64,000 nt of DNA from Pleodorina starrii (Eukaryota > Chlorophyta > Chlorophyceae > Chlamydomonadales > Volvocaceae), in contig BRXU01000081.1 in NCBI GenBank assembly GCA_030267565.1, forward strand, positions 41,026 to 105,025. The letters are read 5' to 3'. Under the pieces are notes generated by a model. That model did no database searches. It was given only the letters and a program-made list of their open reading frames with translations, and was not told where the DNA came from. Made by a program: the position numbers and the translations under genes. Positions 17,548 through 25,498 of this stretch are shown one piece after another (position 1 is the first letter of the stretch; every line of letters starts with the position of its first letter).

Positions 17548-17791
17548 TCAAATCTGCAAAGAGGTGGCACATCGGGGGAGTCCACCTGAAGGGGGAGAAA
17601 GCAGGGGGAGCTTCCTAACCCGGAGATTACAGTTGCAAAGACTTTGTGACCATAGCCACGGGATCGTTACGCCAGCGGGTCCACCCGGCCAGGGACGCCC
17701 CGCTTGGTTAACTGTGAATCCCGCGCAATCTGATCCGGTGACCATAGTGGCCGGCCCGCCGACGAGGGCCGGCCACAGCTCGACAGATCCC

Positions 17792-17855
17792 GACTCGAAA
17801 TCCAGGACTCGATACGCGATGACTCAAAAAGCTCATGACCCGGCATATTCGAGTC
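17792..17855. repeat. Inverted repeat spanning recombinase start
   Basis: GACTCGAA (17792-17799) and TTCGAGTC (17848-17855) are perfect 8-bp inverted arms on either side of the ATG at 17819, with further GACTC copies at 17805-17809 and 17821-17825. The pattern fits an operator or a serine-recombinase crossover/res-type site. The rest of the 271-bp gap 17548-17818 shows no gene. Confidence 0.4.
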
Positions 17856-18529
17856 AACCCGGTCGCCTCATCGGCTACGCCCGAGTGTCCACCACCTCCC
17901 AGAACCTCGACGTGCAGCTGCGCGCACTCACCGAGGCCGGAGTGCCGGCGGAGCTGGTCTTCACCGACAAGATCAGCGGCACCCAGGCAGAGCGCCCCGG
18001 GCTGGCCGCGCTCATGGCCGAGGCCCGGGAGGGAGACACCCTGGTGCTGTACTCCCTGGACCGGCTGGGCCGATCCCTGGTGCACATGGTCACCACGATT
18101 GACGAGCTGATCCGCCGCGGAGTCGCGCTGCGCAGTCTCACCGACACCATCGACACCACCACCCCGGCCGGCCGCTTCCAGCTCAACGTGTTCGTGGCGA
18201 CGGCCGAGTACCAACGCGCACTGATCGTGGAGCGCGTCCAGGACGGACTGGAAGCCGCCCGAGCCCGCGGCGTGCAGCTGGGCCGCAAATCCCCGATCAC
18301 CCCCGAGCAGGTGCGCGCCATTCACCGGCTGCACCGGGCGGGGCTGTCCCACTACAAGATCCACCGCCGCGTCGGGGTGTCCAAGGGCGCGGTGGGTCGG
18401 GTGCTGCACGGAGAGATTAAGTCCCTGGCGCATGTGAGTCTGGAGCTACCCGAAGACGAGATAGACGTCTGGGACGCCGAGGCACTGGCGGCCACCCATG
18501 ACACCCCCGCACCGAGAGGAGACCGCTGA
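17819..18529 (+). CDS. Serine recombinase (resolvase/invertase family)
   Basis: A 236-aa site-specific recombinase of the Hin/Tn3-resolvase type. The nucleophile Ser24 is in IGYARVSTTSQNLD, with YSLDRLGRSLVHM for the second active-site block, the EYQRALIVERVQDGL long helix, and a C-terminal helix-turn-helix (about residues 176-205) that binds DNA. A 35-residue hydrophilic tail follows. Homology begins near residue 15, so the ATG at 17819 is adequate, although no ribosome site is visible. It overlaps the next gene by TGATG, making a three-gene unit with a small membrane protein and an HNH protein. Confidence 0.9.
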   Translation: MTQKAHDPAYSSQPGRLIGYARVSTTSQNLDVQLRALTEAGVPAELVFTDKISGTQAERPGLAALMAEAREGDTLVLYSLDRLGRSLVHMVTTIDELIRRGVALRSLTDTIDTTTPAGRFQLNVFVATAEYQRALIVERVQDGLEAARARGVQLGRKSPITPEQVRAIHRLHRAGLSHYKIHRRVGVSKGAVGRVLHGEIKSLAHVSLELPEDEIDVWDAEALAATHDTPAPRGDR

Positions 18530-18813
18530 TGCCCCGCCTCGTGATCCTCTACCTGCTGTGGTGGGTACGGCTGTTCTACCGCATCGGCCACGCGATAGCG
18601 CACTGGGTGCTGCGCATCATCCCGATGCCCTCCGCGCTGCGCCACCGTGTGGCCGGCGCCGTGGCCATCACCCCGTATCTGTTCTGGGTGTGGGACGCGG
18701 TGGGCATCAACGACAACACCTGGTCGGCGATCGCAGTGGGTGCGGTCATCACGGGCCTGCTGTTGCTGTTGGTCCACCGAGCGGAGGCGCGCCGTGCAGT
18801 CCGCGGACGTTGA
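18529..18813 (+). CDS. Small membrane protein in recombinase operon
   Basis: A 94-aa protein with an N-terminal amphipathic, aromatic-rich helix (LLWWVRLFYRIGHAIAHWVL) and two hydrophobic segments (about residues 42-56 and 66-83), ending in a basic tail. Its ATG overlaps the recombinase stop, so it is translationally coupled. The family is unknown; it is likely inserted in the inner membrane. Confidence 0.7.
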   Translation: MPRLVILYLLWWVRLFYRIGHAIAHWVLRIIPMPSALRHRVAGAVAITPYLFWVWDAVGINDNTWSAIAVGAVITGLLLLLVHRAEARRAVRGR

Positions 18814-19276
18814 ACGCTTCTACTCCCATGTCCTGAAAGGACCGGAGCCCGACTCGTGCTGGCTGTGGCTCGGGGCGATCAGTGATGACGGCTACGGCCG
18901 ATTCTGGCTCCCCACCGCCAACGGTCAGAGAGCCGTCGCCGCCCATCGCTTCTCCTTGGCCACCGTCCACGGTGGTCTGGGCGCGATCGAAGGGCTGACC
19001 GCGCTGCACTGGTGCGACGTCCCACTGTGCGTGCACGCGAGCCTGGAGCCATCCACGCACCTGCTGTTGGGCAGCCGGTCGGAGAACATGGCCGATCGGG
19101 CGATGAAGGGCCGGATGCCCTCGGCCACCGCCGCCCGGTGGCGCCGGCTGTCGAGGGCCGAACGCTCAGCCCGGTCCCGGCAACTGCGCGAGGAGCTCAA
19201 GACCCACGGGTGGGACGAGGACGTGGTGCGCGAGCTCGTGCACGGCATCGACCCCGACCATCCCACTCTGTTCTAG
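18794..19276 (+). CDS. HNH endonuclease-like protein
   Basis: A 160-aa protein starting at a GTG that overlaps the previous gene by 20 nt. The N-terminal CWLWLGAISDDGYGRFWL and central AHRFSL, ALHWCDVPLC and STHLLLGSRSENMADRAMKG match the compact HNH/His-Me nuclease pattern seen in phages and mobile elements (conserved CW-GYGR, HR, HxCD, HL, N-D-KGR). The C-terminal part is basic and helical. It may be a homing-type nuclease or a DNA-processing partner of the recombinase. Confidence 0.75.
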   Translation: MQSADVERFYSHVLKGPEPDSCWLWLGAISDDGYGRFWLPTANGQRAVAAHRFSLATVHGGLGAIEGLTALHWCDVPLCVHASLEPSTHLLLGSRSENMADRAMKGRMPSATAARWRRLSRAERSARSRQLREELKTHGWDEDVVRELVHGIDPDHPTLF

Positions 19277-19303
19277 CGCTGCGTGGCCTGATGAGCCATT
19301 GGT

Positions 19304-19322
19304 CAGGGCATCAGATGCCCTG
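19304..19322. repeat. Palindrome downstream of HNH gene
   Basis: CAGGGCATC and GATGCCCTG are perfect 9-bp arms around a single base. It lies 28 nt after the HNH stop and upstream of the promoter at 19345, so it could be an operator or a weak terminator. Confidence 0.45.
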
Positions 19323-19357
19323 CTCGGCGCTGACGTCGGGCCGGTATGGTCAGAACC

Positions 19358-19625
19358 ATGACGCAGTGGTGGGAACCCTTGGGGCAGTTCATCGTGGAAC
19401 ACTCCCTATGGACTCATGCCATAGCGTTTGGCACAGGCGCCCTAGGACTGCTGGCCTCTAATGCGCCATATGTAAGCCAGAGCCAGAGACGGTCAATCCA
19501 GTCTCGAGCCCCTGTCCACGGTCCAGAATATTTCCGTCTCATGGATCTTTGGCCTGCACCTGGCCACAGGGTTGGTTCTCGTGCTGTTAGTGAGGAGCTT
19601 GCGGATGGGCGTGCGGCTGGTGTGA
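19358..19625 (+). pseudogene. Frameshifted small membrane protein gene
   Basis: A leaderless start is suggested: TATGGT (19345-19350) is followed 7 nt later by ATG, reading MTQWWEPLGQFIVEH and then a hydrophobic helix (HAIAFGTGALGLLA). After about 19480 this frame turns into non-coding-looking sequence, while another frame encodes a clean membrane helix (WIFGLHLATGLVLVLLV) ending RSLRMGVRLV and a stop at 19625. The simplest reading is a small two-helix membrane gene broken by an indel near 19460-19500. A sequencing error or two unrelated fragments are alternatives. Confidence 0.45.
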
Positions 19626-19768
19626 TCCTGCTGTCGGGGCGCCGCCCGGGGCCCGTCTGCGGACATCGTGAGCGCAGACATGGATTGGTAAGGGGCCTTG
19701 TGACCTCGGAGTCCAAGTGACAGGCTTCGTCGAGTGAGCGTTGGACGTTGACGATCGAAGGAGTTCCG

Positions 19769-20584
19769 ATGACGGATGAAATGCGTGTGCATGTGCTCTC
19801 GACCGGTGTGATGGAGACGGATCTGACCTGGTTGCTGCTCAAGGGCGGGCACACGATCCGGGACCGACACCACAAGAACGACCCGGTGGTGTGGGGCGAC
19901 TGCCCCACTCACGCGGTGCTGATCGAGCACCCGGAGGGACGGATCCTGTGGGACACCGGGGTCCCGCGGGACTGGGAGCAGCGGTGGGCGCCGACCGGTT
20001 TCCATGACTTCTTCCCGGTGCGCGAGCCCAGCGACGGTCCCGGGTACCTGGACTCCTCCCTGGCGCAGCTGGAGCTGACCCCTGACGACATCGACATCCT
20101 CGTGCTCTCGCACCTGCACTTCGACCACGCGGCCAACGCCAAGATGTTCGACAACGGCAAGACCCGCATCATCGCCAACAGCAAAGAGATCGAAGGTGCG
20201 CTGGGCATCGAGGGGTACTCGCAGGGCGCGCACATCCTCAGCGACTACGACGGGCTGAAATTCGACGCGGTCAGCGGCGACGCCGAGATCGTCCCCGGCG
20301 TGAGCGTGATCGAGACACCCGGGCACACCTGGGGCACCATGTCCCTGCAGATCGACCTGCCCAAGGAAGGCACGAAGATCTTCACCTCCGACGCCGTGTA
20401 CCTGGGCGAGAGCTGGGGCCCACCGGCAGTCGGGGCCGCGATCGTCTGGGACAACCTGGCCTGGCTGGAGTCGGTGGAGAAGCTGCGGTCCATCGCGGAC
20501 AAGACAGGAGCCGAAGTGATCTTCGGCCACGACGCCGAACAGGCCAAGACCCTGCGGTACGCCCCCAACGGCTACTACAGCTGA
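19769..20584 (+). CDS. Metallo-beta-lactamase-fold lactonase (AhlD/BlcC-like)
   Basis: A 271-aa MBL-fold hydrolase. The metal-binding motif is SHLHFDH (114-120), with later ligands in [15 protein letters not shown] and VIFGHD. The C-terminal [18 protein letters not shown] pattern resembles AttM/BlcC and AhlD, lactonases that open N-acyl-homoserine lactones or gamma-butyrolactone. It starts at an ATG with AAGGAG 5 nt upstream and heads a four-gene operon. With the following alcohol and semialdehyde dehydrogenases it could convert gamma-butyrolactone to hydroxybutyrate, succinate semialdehyde and succinate, as the Agrobacterium blc operon does. The exact substrate is inference. Confidence 0.85.
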   Translation: MTDEMRVHVLSTGVMETDLTWLLLKGGHTIRDRHHKNDPVVWGDCPTHAVLIEHPEGRILWDTGVPRDWEQRWAPTGFHDFFPVREPSDGPGYLDSSLAQLELTPDDIDILVLSHLHFDHAANAKMFDNGKTRIIANSKEIEGALGIEGYSQGAHILSDYDGLKFDAVSGDAEIVPGVSVIETPGHTWGTMSLQIDLPKEGTKIFTSDAVYLGESWGPPAVGAAIVWDNLAWLESVEKLRSIADKTGAEVIFGHDAEQAKTLRYAPNGYYS

Positions 20585-20603
20585 ACGCGGAAGGGAGAAC
20601 GCA

Positions 20604-21062
20604 ATGATCCTGTACGACTTCAGCTGCACCTCCGGACACCGCTTCGAAGCCGGACTGGCGTCCATGCACGCCGACAACCCCGACTGCCCGGCGTGCGGGG
20701 CGGATTCCCGCCGCAGGCTCAGCAGTGTGAACATCGGTGGCGCAGCCGACACCGGCCCGTCGCGTGAGCAGATGCCTCACACGTGGCGTCAGACCGGGCG
20801 AGGCGACCGGGAGACCGTGGAGCACTGGCGCAAGATCGCCACCAAGCGGGAGAAGCTCGAGGAGAAGTACCCCGAGTTGGGCGGGGACCGGCGCCCGGTC
20901 CTGGCCCATGAAGGGATCTTCGCGGAGAAACCGTTGCGTGCCGGCGATGACATCGGCAAGTCGGTCTCCGACGCCCTCGCCTCGGGGGCGACACCACACA
21001 CGCACGCACCATCGAAGGGCCCGGCCGCATCCCGGGCCCGCAAGGAGGACTCGGGAGCATGA
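20604..21062 (+). CDS. FmdB-like zinc-ribbon protein
   Basis: A 152-aa protein whose first 35 residues form a zinc ribbon: Cys8, His12, Cys28 and Cys31 (CTSGHRF and CPACG), resembling FmdB/DUF1178 regulatory zinc ribbons. The remainder is hydrophilic with a helical KIATKREKLEEKYPEL segment and a disordered, charged tail. It overlaps the following dehydrogenase (ATGA), so it is made together with the pathway enzymes. It may act as a small regulator or metallochaperone; function is unknown. Confidence 0.72.
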   Translation: MILYDFSCTSGHRFEAGLASMHADNPDCPACGADSRRRLSSVNIGGAADTGPSREQMPHTWRQTGRGDRETVEHWRKIATKREKLEEKYPELGGDRRPVLAHEGIFAEKPLRAGDDIGKSVSDALASGATPHTHAPSKGPAASRARKEDSGA

Positions 21063-22228
21063 AGATCACCGGAGCAGTACTGGAAGAGATCGGCAGAGCC
21101 CGCCCCTTCGCCGAGTCCGCACCCATCTCCGTCTCCGAGGTGGAGCTGGACCCGCCCGGACCCGACGAGGTGCTGGTGCGGATGGAAGCAGCCGGGGTGT
21201 GCCACTCGGATCTGTCCGTGGTCAACGGCAGCCGCGTGCGGCCGGTGCCCATGCTCCTGGGCCACGAAGCGGCCGGCCGGGTCGAACAGCTCGGGGACAA
21301 CATCACCGACCTGTCCGTCGGCGACCGAGTGGTCATGGCCTTCCTCCCCCGGTGCGGGGTCTGCCGCAACTGCCAGACCGAAGGACGGCTGCCCTGCATC
21401 CCGGGTTCGGCCGCGAACAACGAAGGCGTCCTGCTCGAAGGTGGTCAGCGCCTGCACCGGGACGGGCAGGACATCAAGCACCACCTGGGCGTCTCCGGCT
21501 TCGCCACCCACGCGGTCATCAACCGCAAGTCCATCGTCCCCGTCGGTGACGACGTGCCGCCGGAGATCGCCGCGGTCCTGGGCTGTGCGGTCCTCACCGG
21601 CGGTGGTGCGGTGATCAACAGCGGCGACCCGCAGGACGGTGACACCGTCGTGGTCGTGGGTCTGGGCGGAGTCGGAGTGGCCGCTCTGATCACCGCGGTG
21701 TCCCTGGGCAAGGGCGAAGTGATCGGCGTCGACGCCGTTCCCGAGAAGCTGGAGAAAGCCCGCGAACTGGGCGCCGACCGGGTCTACACCCCGCAGGAAG
21801 CCCTCGAAGCGGGAGTCAAGGCCGCGGTCGTCATCGAAGCCGCCGGCCACCCGAAGGCCTTCGAGACCGCCGTGGAGTTGACCGCCCCCGGAGGCAAGAC
21901 GGTCACCGTCGGCCTGCCCGCACCCGATGCGCGGTCCTCGATCGCTCCTTTGGGCCTCACCGCCGAGGCCCGGACCATCGTGGGCAGCTACCTGGGCTCG
22001 GCGGTACCGGCCCGCGACATCCCCACCTTCGCCCAACTGTGGCGGGACGGGACCCTGCCGGTGGAGGAGCTGATCTCCTCCCGCATCCGGCTCGAGGACA
22101 TCAACGAGGCCATGGACCAGCTCGCCGACGGGCACGCGATCCGTCAGGTCATCCTCTTCGACACCCCCGCAGACACCGGCTCCACCGACGGCGCTACGAA
22201 GCAGACCACGAAGGGAACCCCAGCATGA
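21059..22228 (+). CDS. Zinc-dependent alcohol dehydrogenase
   Basis: A 389-aa MDR alcohol dehydrogenase with catalytic zinc ligands Cys48 (GVCHSDLS) and His69/Glu70 (GHE), structural cysteines 99, 102, 105 and 113, and a nucleotide-binding GLGGVG motif near residue 200. A hydrophilic 20-residue C-terminal tail extends past the fold. It overlaps both neighbours by ATGA, so translation of all three is coupled. In the proposed lactone pathway it would oxidise 4-hydroxybutyrate to succinate semialdehyde; the wider class III-like family uses many alcohols, so this is inference from context. Confidence 0.9.
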   Translation: MKITGAVLEEIGRARPFAESAPISVSEVELDPPGPDEVLVRMEAAGVCHSDLSVVNGSRVRPVPMLLGHEAAGRVEQLGDNITDLSVGDRVVMAFLPRCGVCRNCQTEGRLPCIPGSAANNEGVLLEGGQRLHRDGQDIKHHLGVSGFATHAVINRKSIVPVGDDVPPEIAAVLGCAVLTGGGAVINSGDPQDGDTVVVVGLGGVGVAALITAVSLGKGEVIGVDAVPEKLEKARELGADRVYTPQEALEAGVKAAVVIEAAGHPKAFETAVELTAPGGKTVTVGLPAPDARSSIAPLGLTAEARTIVGSYLGSAVPARDIPTFAQLWRDGTLPVEELISSRIRLEDINEAMDQLADGHAIRQVILFDTPADTGSTDGATKQTTKGTPA

Positions 22229-23730
22229 CCATCACCGCTGAGCGTGAACGACAGCTGCTGGACTCGGTGCCCACAGGCCTCTACATCGACGGCCAGTGGC
22301 GCGAGGCCACCGGCGGGGCGACCCTCGACGTCCAGGACCCGGCCACCGGTAACACCCTGCGCACCATCGCCAACGCCACCGCCGAGGACGGCATGGCCGC
22401 CCTGGACGCCGCTGTGGCCGCCCAGGACGACTGGGCGGCCACAGCCCCGCGCGAACGCGCAGAGATCCTGCGCCGGGCGTTCGACGCCGTCCACGCCCGG
22501 GCCGATGACTTCGCGCTGCTCATGAGCCTGGAGATGGGCAAGACCGTCGCCGAAGCCCGCGGGGAACTGACCTACGGGGCGGAGTTCCTGCGCTGGTTCT
22601 CCGAAGAAGCCGTACGCATCTCCGGCCGCTACTCCGTCGCCCCCGACGGCAAAGCCCGCCTGCTGGTGCTGAAGCAACCAGTGGGGCCCTCGCTGTTCAT
22701 CACACCGTGGAACTTCCCCCTGGCGATGGCCACCCGCAAGATCGCCCCGGCGATCGCGGCCGGCTGCACCATGGTGATCAAACCCGCCACCCTGACCCCG
22801 CTCACCACCCTGCTGTTCACCCAGGTGCTGGAAGAAGCCGGTCTGCCGGCCGGAGTGCTCAACGTCATCCAGACCTCCAGCGCCTCCGCCGTGACCGGAC
22901 CGCTCATCGCCGACCCCCGGCTGCGCAAGCTCTCCTTCACCGGCTCCACCCCCGTGGGGAAGAAACTCATGGCCGCCGCCTCCGAAACAGTGCTGCGCAC
23001 CTCCATGGAACTGGGCGGCAACGCCCCGTTCCTCGTGTTCGCCGACGCCGACCTCGACGCCGCCGTGGACGGGGCGATGCTGGCCAAGATGCGCAACATC
23101 GGCGAAGCCTGCACCGCCGCCAACCGCTTCCACGTCGAGCAGAGCATCGCCGCGGAGTTCGCCCAGCGCCTGGCCGAACGAATGAAAGAACTCAAGGTCG
23201 GACGCGGCACCGAACGGTCCTCCCAAGTGGGTCCGTTGATCGACGAGGACGGACGCGCCAAAGTCCACGAACTCGTCCAGGACACTCTCGGGCGCGGCGC
23301 CACGGTCCTCACCGGCGGCAACCCGGTCGAGGGGCCCGGGTACTTCTACGAGCCCACCGTCCTCACCGACGTCCCGGTCGGCTCCCGCATCCTGCACGAA
23401 GAGATCTTCGGGCCCGTGGCCCCGATCACCACCTTCACCACCGAGGACGAAGCCGTCGCCCAGGCCAACGACACCGAATACGGACTCGTGGCCTACGTCT
23501 TCACCTCCGACTTCAATCGGGGCCTGCGCCTGGCCGAACGACTCCAGACCGGCATGCTCGGGCTCAACGCCGGAGTCATCTCCAACCCGGCCGCCCCCTT
23601 CGGCGGAATCAAACAATCCGGCACCGGACGAGAAGGCGGCTTCGAAGGCATCGAGGAATACCTCGAAACCCGATACGTCGGCATCGGCAACCCCTTCGAA
23701 CTGCCCCCACCCGTCGAGCGCACCCCGTAG
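22225..23730 (+). CDS. gabD: NAD(P)-dependent succinate-semialdehyde dehydrogenase
   Basis: A 501-aa aldehyde dehydrogenase. The catalytic Cys296 lies in GEACTAANRF and the general-base Glu in MELGGNAP. TPWNFPLAMATRKIAPAIAA and EIFGPVAPITTF match the GabD/SSADH group, which uses Lys-Pro (VIKPATLTPLTT) for cofactor binding. It would oxidise succinate semialdehyde, or a related aldehyde, to the acid. Translation starts at the ATG overlapping the upstream stop. It is the last gene of the operon, and a 20-bp perfect hairpin follows 54 nt later. Confidence 0.92.
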   Translation: MTITAERERQLLDSVPTGLYIDGQWREATGGATLDVQDPATGNTLRTIANATAEDGMAALDAAVAAQDDWAATAPRERAEILRRAFDAVHARADDFALLMSLEMGKTVAEARGELTYGAEFLRWFSEEAVRISGRYSVAPDGKARLLVLKQPVGPSLFITPWNFPLAMATRKIAPAIAAGCTMVIKPATLTPLTTLLFTQVLEEAGLPAGVLNVIQTSSASAVTGPLIADPRLRKLSFTGSTPVGKKLMAAASETVLRTSMELGGNAPFLVFADADLDAAVDGAMLAKMRNIGEACTAANRFHVEQSIAAEFAQRLAERMKELKVGRGTERSSQVGPLIDEDGRAKVHELVQDTLGRGATVLTGGNPVEGPGYFYEPTVLTDVPVGSRILHEEIFGPVAPITTFTTEDEAVAQANDTEYGLVAYVFTSDFNRGLRLAERLQTGMLGLNAGVISNPAAPFGGIKQSGTGREGGFEGIEEYLETRYVGIGNPFELPPPVERTP

Positions 23731-23784
23731 CACCCAGCACCCCCACGCAGGAGCCGAAAACCCAGCGCGCCGCAGGCGGTGAAT

Positions 23785-23830
23785 TTACATGATGTGCCCC
23801 GGCCCCCAGTGGCCGGGGCACATCATGTAA
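23785..23830 (+). terminator. Perfect 20-bp stem hairpin
   Basis: Arms 23785-23804 and 23811-23830 are fully complementary around a 6-nt loop (CCCAGT). The stem is AT-rich at its base (TTACATGATG) and GC-rich at its tip, with no T-tract after it. It closes the lactone operon and would be a very stable transcript end. Confidence 0.7.
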
Positions 23831-23945
23831 GGGGCCGTCCACAACCAACTACGCCCTATCGCACCCGCGATCGGCGAGAACGCCGACCGGCAGGCGTTGC
23901 AGTGGCACAACCGAACTGTTCCCCTCGGGCGACAACCGCCAGGCA

Positions 23946-24482
23946 TTGCTGGCGGAGAGGGAACATGCCCCGGACGTTCTAGGTGGTGGATGGGTGTGGA
24001 AGCTACTGGAGCATAACCGTGGGCGAGACGATCTGAATCTGCGCCGGCGCAGCGAAGTTATGAAGACCTTCCCGGCTGTCAGCGCCCGTGCGTATGGCAC
24101 CCGAGAGGATGGAACACGAATCAGTTCCAGCGAGCAGGTTGCGGCCATGCACGTCATGGCAGACATGGCCAACGAGTATGACTGGCTCATTCCAGCCGTG
24201 GTGGTGCAACTGGACGAGCAGCTTTTTGAACACTGGCACTCAGCGTTGCCGACAACCGTTGTCCGACAAATCAACCAGGACAAGGCTAGTCGGGGGATGC
24301 TCGGCCCAAACGATCCCCACACCCAAGAGTTCAGCACTCAACTGTGGCAAAAAGCCGCGCACCGCGATCGAATGGTGGACGCAATTAAGGCAGCTCGGGC
24401 GAAGATCGTTAAAGCCGAGCCATTCACGCCCCCGCCTGAGCAGAAGGTCTACCTAGGGGAGCTGGGTCCATATCATTACTAA
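23946..24482 (+). CDS. Hypothetical protein, up to 178 aa
   Basis: I do not recognise this protein. The first in-frame start is TTG at 23946, with an ATG at residue 39 (MKTFPAVSARAYG) as an alternative. The body has a helix with VAAMHVMADMANEYDWLIPA and a C-terminal KAARAKIVKAEPFTPPPEQK segment. Base composition is less GC-rich than the neighbours, suggesting recent acquisition. It converges with the gene at 24551-24976. Confidence 0.5.
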   Translation: MLAEREHAPDVLGGGWVWKLLEHNRGRDDLNLRRRSEVMKTFPAVSARAYGTREDGTRISSSEQVAAMHVMADMANEYDWLIPAVVVQLDEQLFEHWHSALPTTVVRQINQDKASRGMLGPNDPHTQEFSTQLWQKAAHRDRMVDAIKAARAKIVKAEPFTPPPEQKVYLGELGPYHY

Positions 24483-24550
24483 CTGGACTCCATCGGCGTG
24501 GCCGTCAGCACAACGCGATCCGCGCCCACTCGTCCCACAGTAACTGGCAG

Positions 24551-24976
24551 CTACGCGTTAACCGTCTCCGGCGCGGAGGCGTTTTCACTCTCCTGCGCCG
24601 GGGCGCTCTCCTCAATCGTGCTGTCTTCCGCAACGTGCGACTTCCCTGCCGTACCTTCCCTCAGCAGGGCACGCACTTCGGCCACCGACAGCTCCAGACG
24701 CTGGGCAATTTCCGGCACTGTCACCCGCTCACCCTTCATGCCGGCAACCACCCGCGACTGCGCTTCCTTGGTGCGCGCGGCTTCCTGCTCGGCCTTGGCG
24801 CGAATCTCCGCGATGCGCTGCTCGGCCGTCTCGATGATCTGCTCGGCCTCACCCTGGGCGACGAAGAACTCCTCACCCAGTTCCAGCAACCGCTGCTCCC
24901 GGGCCATCGACTCCGCGGCCGCCCGACGGGCCCGCTCCCGCGCCTCGGTCTTAGTCGCACTCTTTCGCTGCGCCAT
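24551..24976 (-). CDS. Coiled-coil helix-turn-helix protein near oriT
   Basis: A 141-aa protein with a basic, charged coiled coil (about residues 5-78, including REQRLLELGEEFFVAQGEAE), a compact helix-turn-helix (VTVPEIAQRLELSVAEVRAL, about 86-105) and an acidic disordered tail. It is divergent from the relaxase gene across the putative oriT. Small DNA-binding proteins in this place often act as relaxosome accessory factors or transfer regulators; that role is inferred from position. Confidence 0.65.
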   Translation of the reverse strand: MAQRKSATKTEARERARRAAAESMAREQRLLELGEEFFVAQGEAEQIIETAEQRIAEIRAKAEQEAARTKEAQSRVVAGMKGERVTVPEIAQRLELSVAEVRALLREGTAGKSHVAEDSTIEESAPAQESENASAPETVNA

Positions 24977-25125
24977 CGTTCCTCCTTCACATCAGCAACA
25001 CCATTCCATCCCATTGAACACCAAACCCGCCCTAACGGTCATAGACCAACTTCTCCACCCGAGCGTTCCGCCGGCCGAGCCGGCGGCGCGCGAGAGGGCG
25101 CCTGTCCGGCGGCAGCGTTGTGAGC

Positions 25126-25198
25126 TTTGGTGGGGGCTGTGGACCGCTTCCGAGATTCATCCTCCGGTCTCTCCACCGGACCCACAACCCCCACCAAA
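25126..25198. repeat. Long imperfect inverted repeat in oriT region
   Basis: TTTGGTGGGGGCTGTGG (from 25126) pairs with a right arm ending at 25198, CCACAACCCCCACCAAA, with one mismatch over 17 bp. The arms are about 40 bp apart. Confidence 0.7.
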
Positions 25199-25205
25199 CC
25201 TCGTG

Positions 25206-25242
25206 CAGGTTGTCCACATGAACAGCACATGTGGACAACCTG
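25206..25242. repeat. Perfect 15-bp hairpin in oriT region
   Basis: CAGGTTGTCCACATG (25206-25220) and its exact complement (25228-25242) flank a 7-nt loop. This compact hairpin is the best candidate for a relaxase recognition stem. Confidence 0.75.
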
Positions 25243-25261
25243 GTTTCGCTTGCACCCAATC

Positions 25262-25345
25262 GACTGATCTTGTGGACAGCTGATGCTCTGCGGTTCGTCC
25301 TCGTTCCTCGTTCTCCCTTGGCATCCCCTGCCCACAAGATCAGTC
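25262..25345. repeat. Perfect 14-bp inverted repeat in oriT region
   Basis: GACTGATCTTGTGG (25262-25275) is exactly complementary to 25332-25345, with 56 nt between the arms. TGTGGAC/CCACA words recur in the neighbouring repeats, hinting at one family of binding sites. Confidence 0.7.
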
Positions 25346-25461
25346 TCGTGGGCACAACCGCGCCACTGTCGTGACGGACTTTCTGGGTCGTTCCAGTCCA
25401 ATGACTCGCAAGCTCGCATCGGCCTTTCACGCCCTGTCAGAACGTCACACCTAGTGCATCA

Positions 25462-25492
25462 TTGATAAATGAGGATGAAAACGCGCTAGATT
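25462..25492 (+). promoter_or_regulatory. Promoter of relaxase gene
   Basis: TTGATA (25462-25467) and TAGATT (25487-25492) are spaced by 19 bp. The -10 ends 6 nt before the GTG at 25499, so the relaxase mRNA is probably leaderless. Confidence 0.55.
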
Positions 25493-25498
25493 GCTTCT

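Larger units (their letters stand above)
25078..25498. other. Putative origin of transfer (oriT)
   Basis: The 520-bp gap between the coiled-coil protein and the relaxase contains three nested or adjacent inverted repeats (25126-25198, 25206-25242 and 25262-25345). A non-coding, repeat-rich stretch directly upstream of a MobF relaxase gene is the standard oriT location. No nic consensus could be recognised by eye. Confidence 0.6.
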
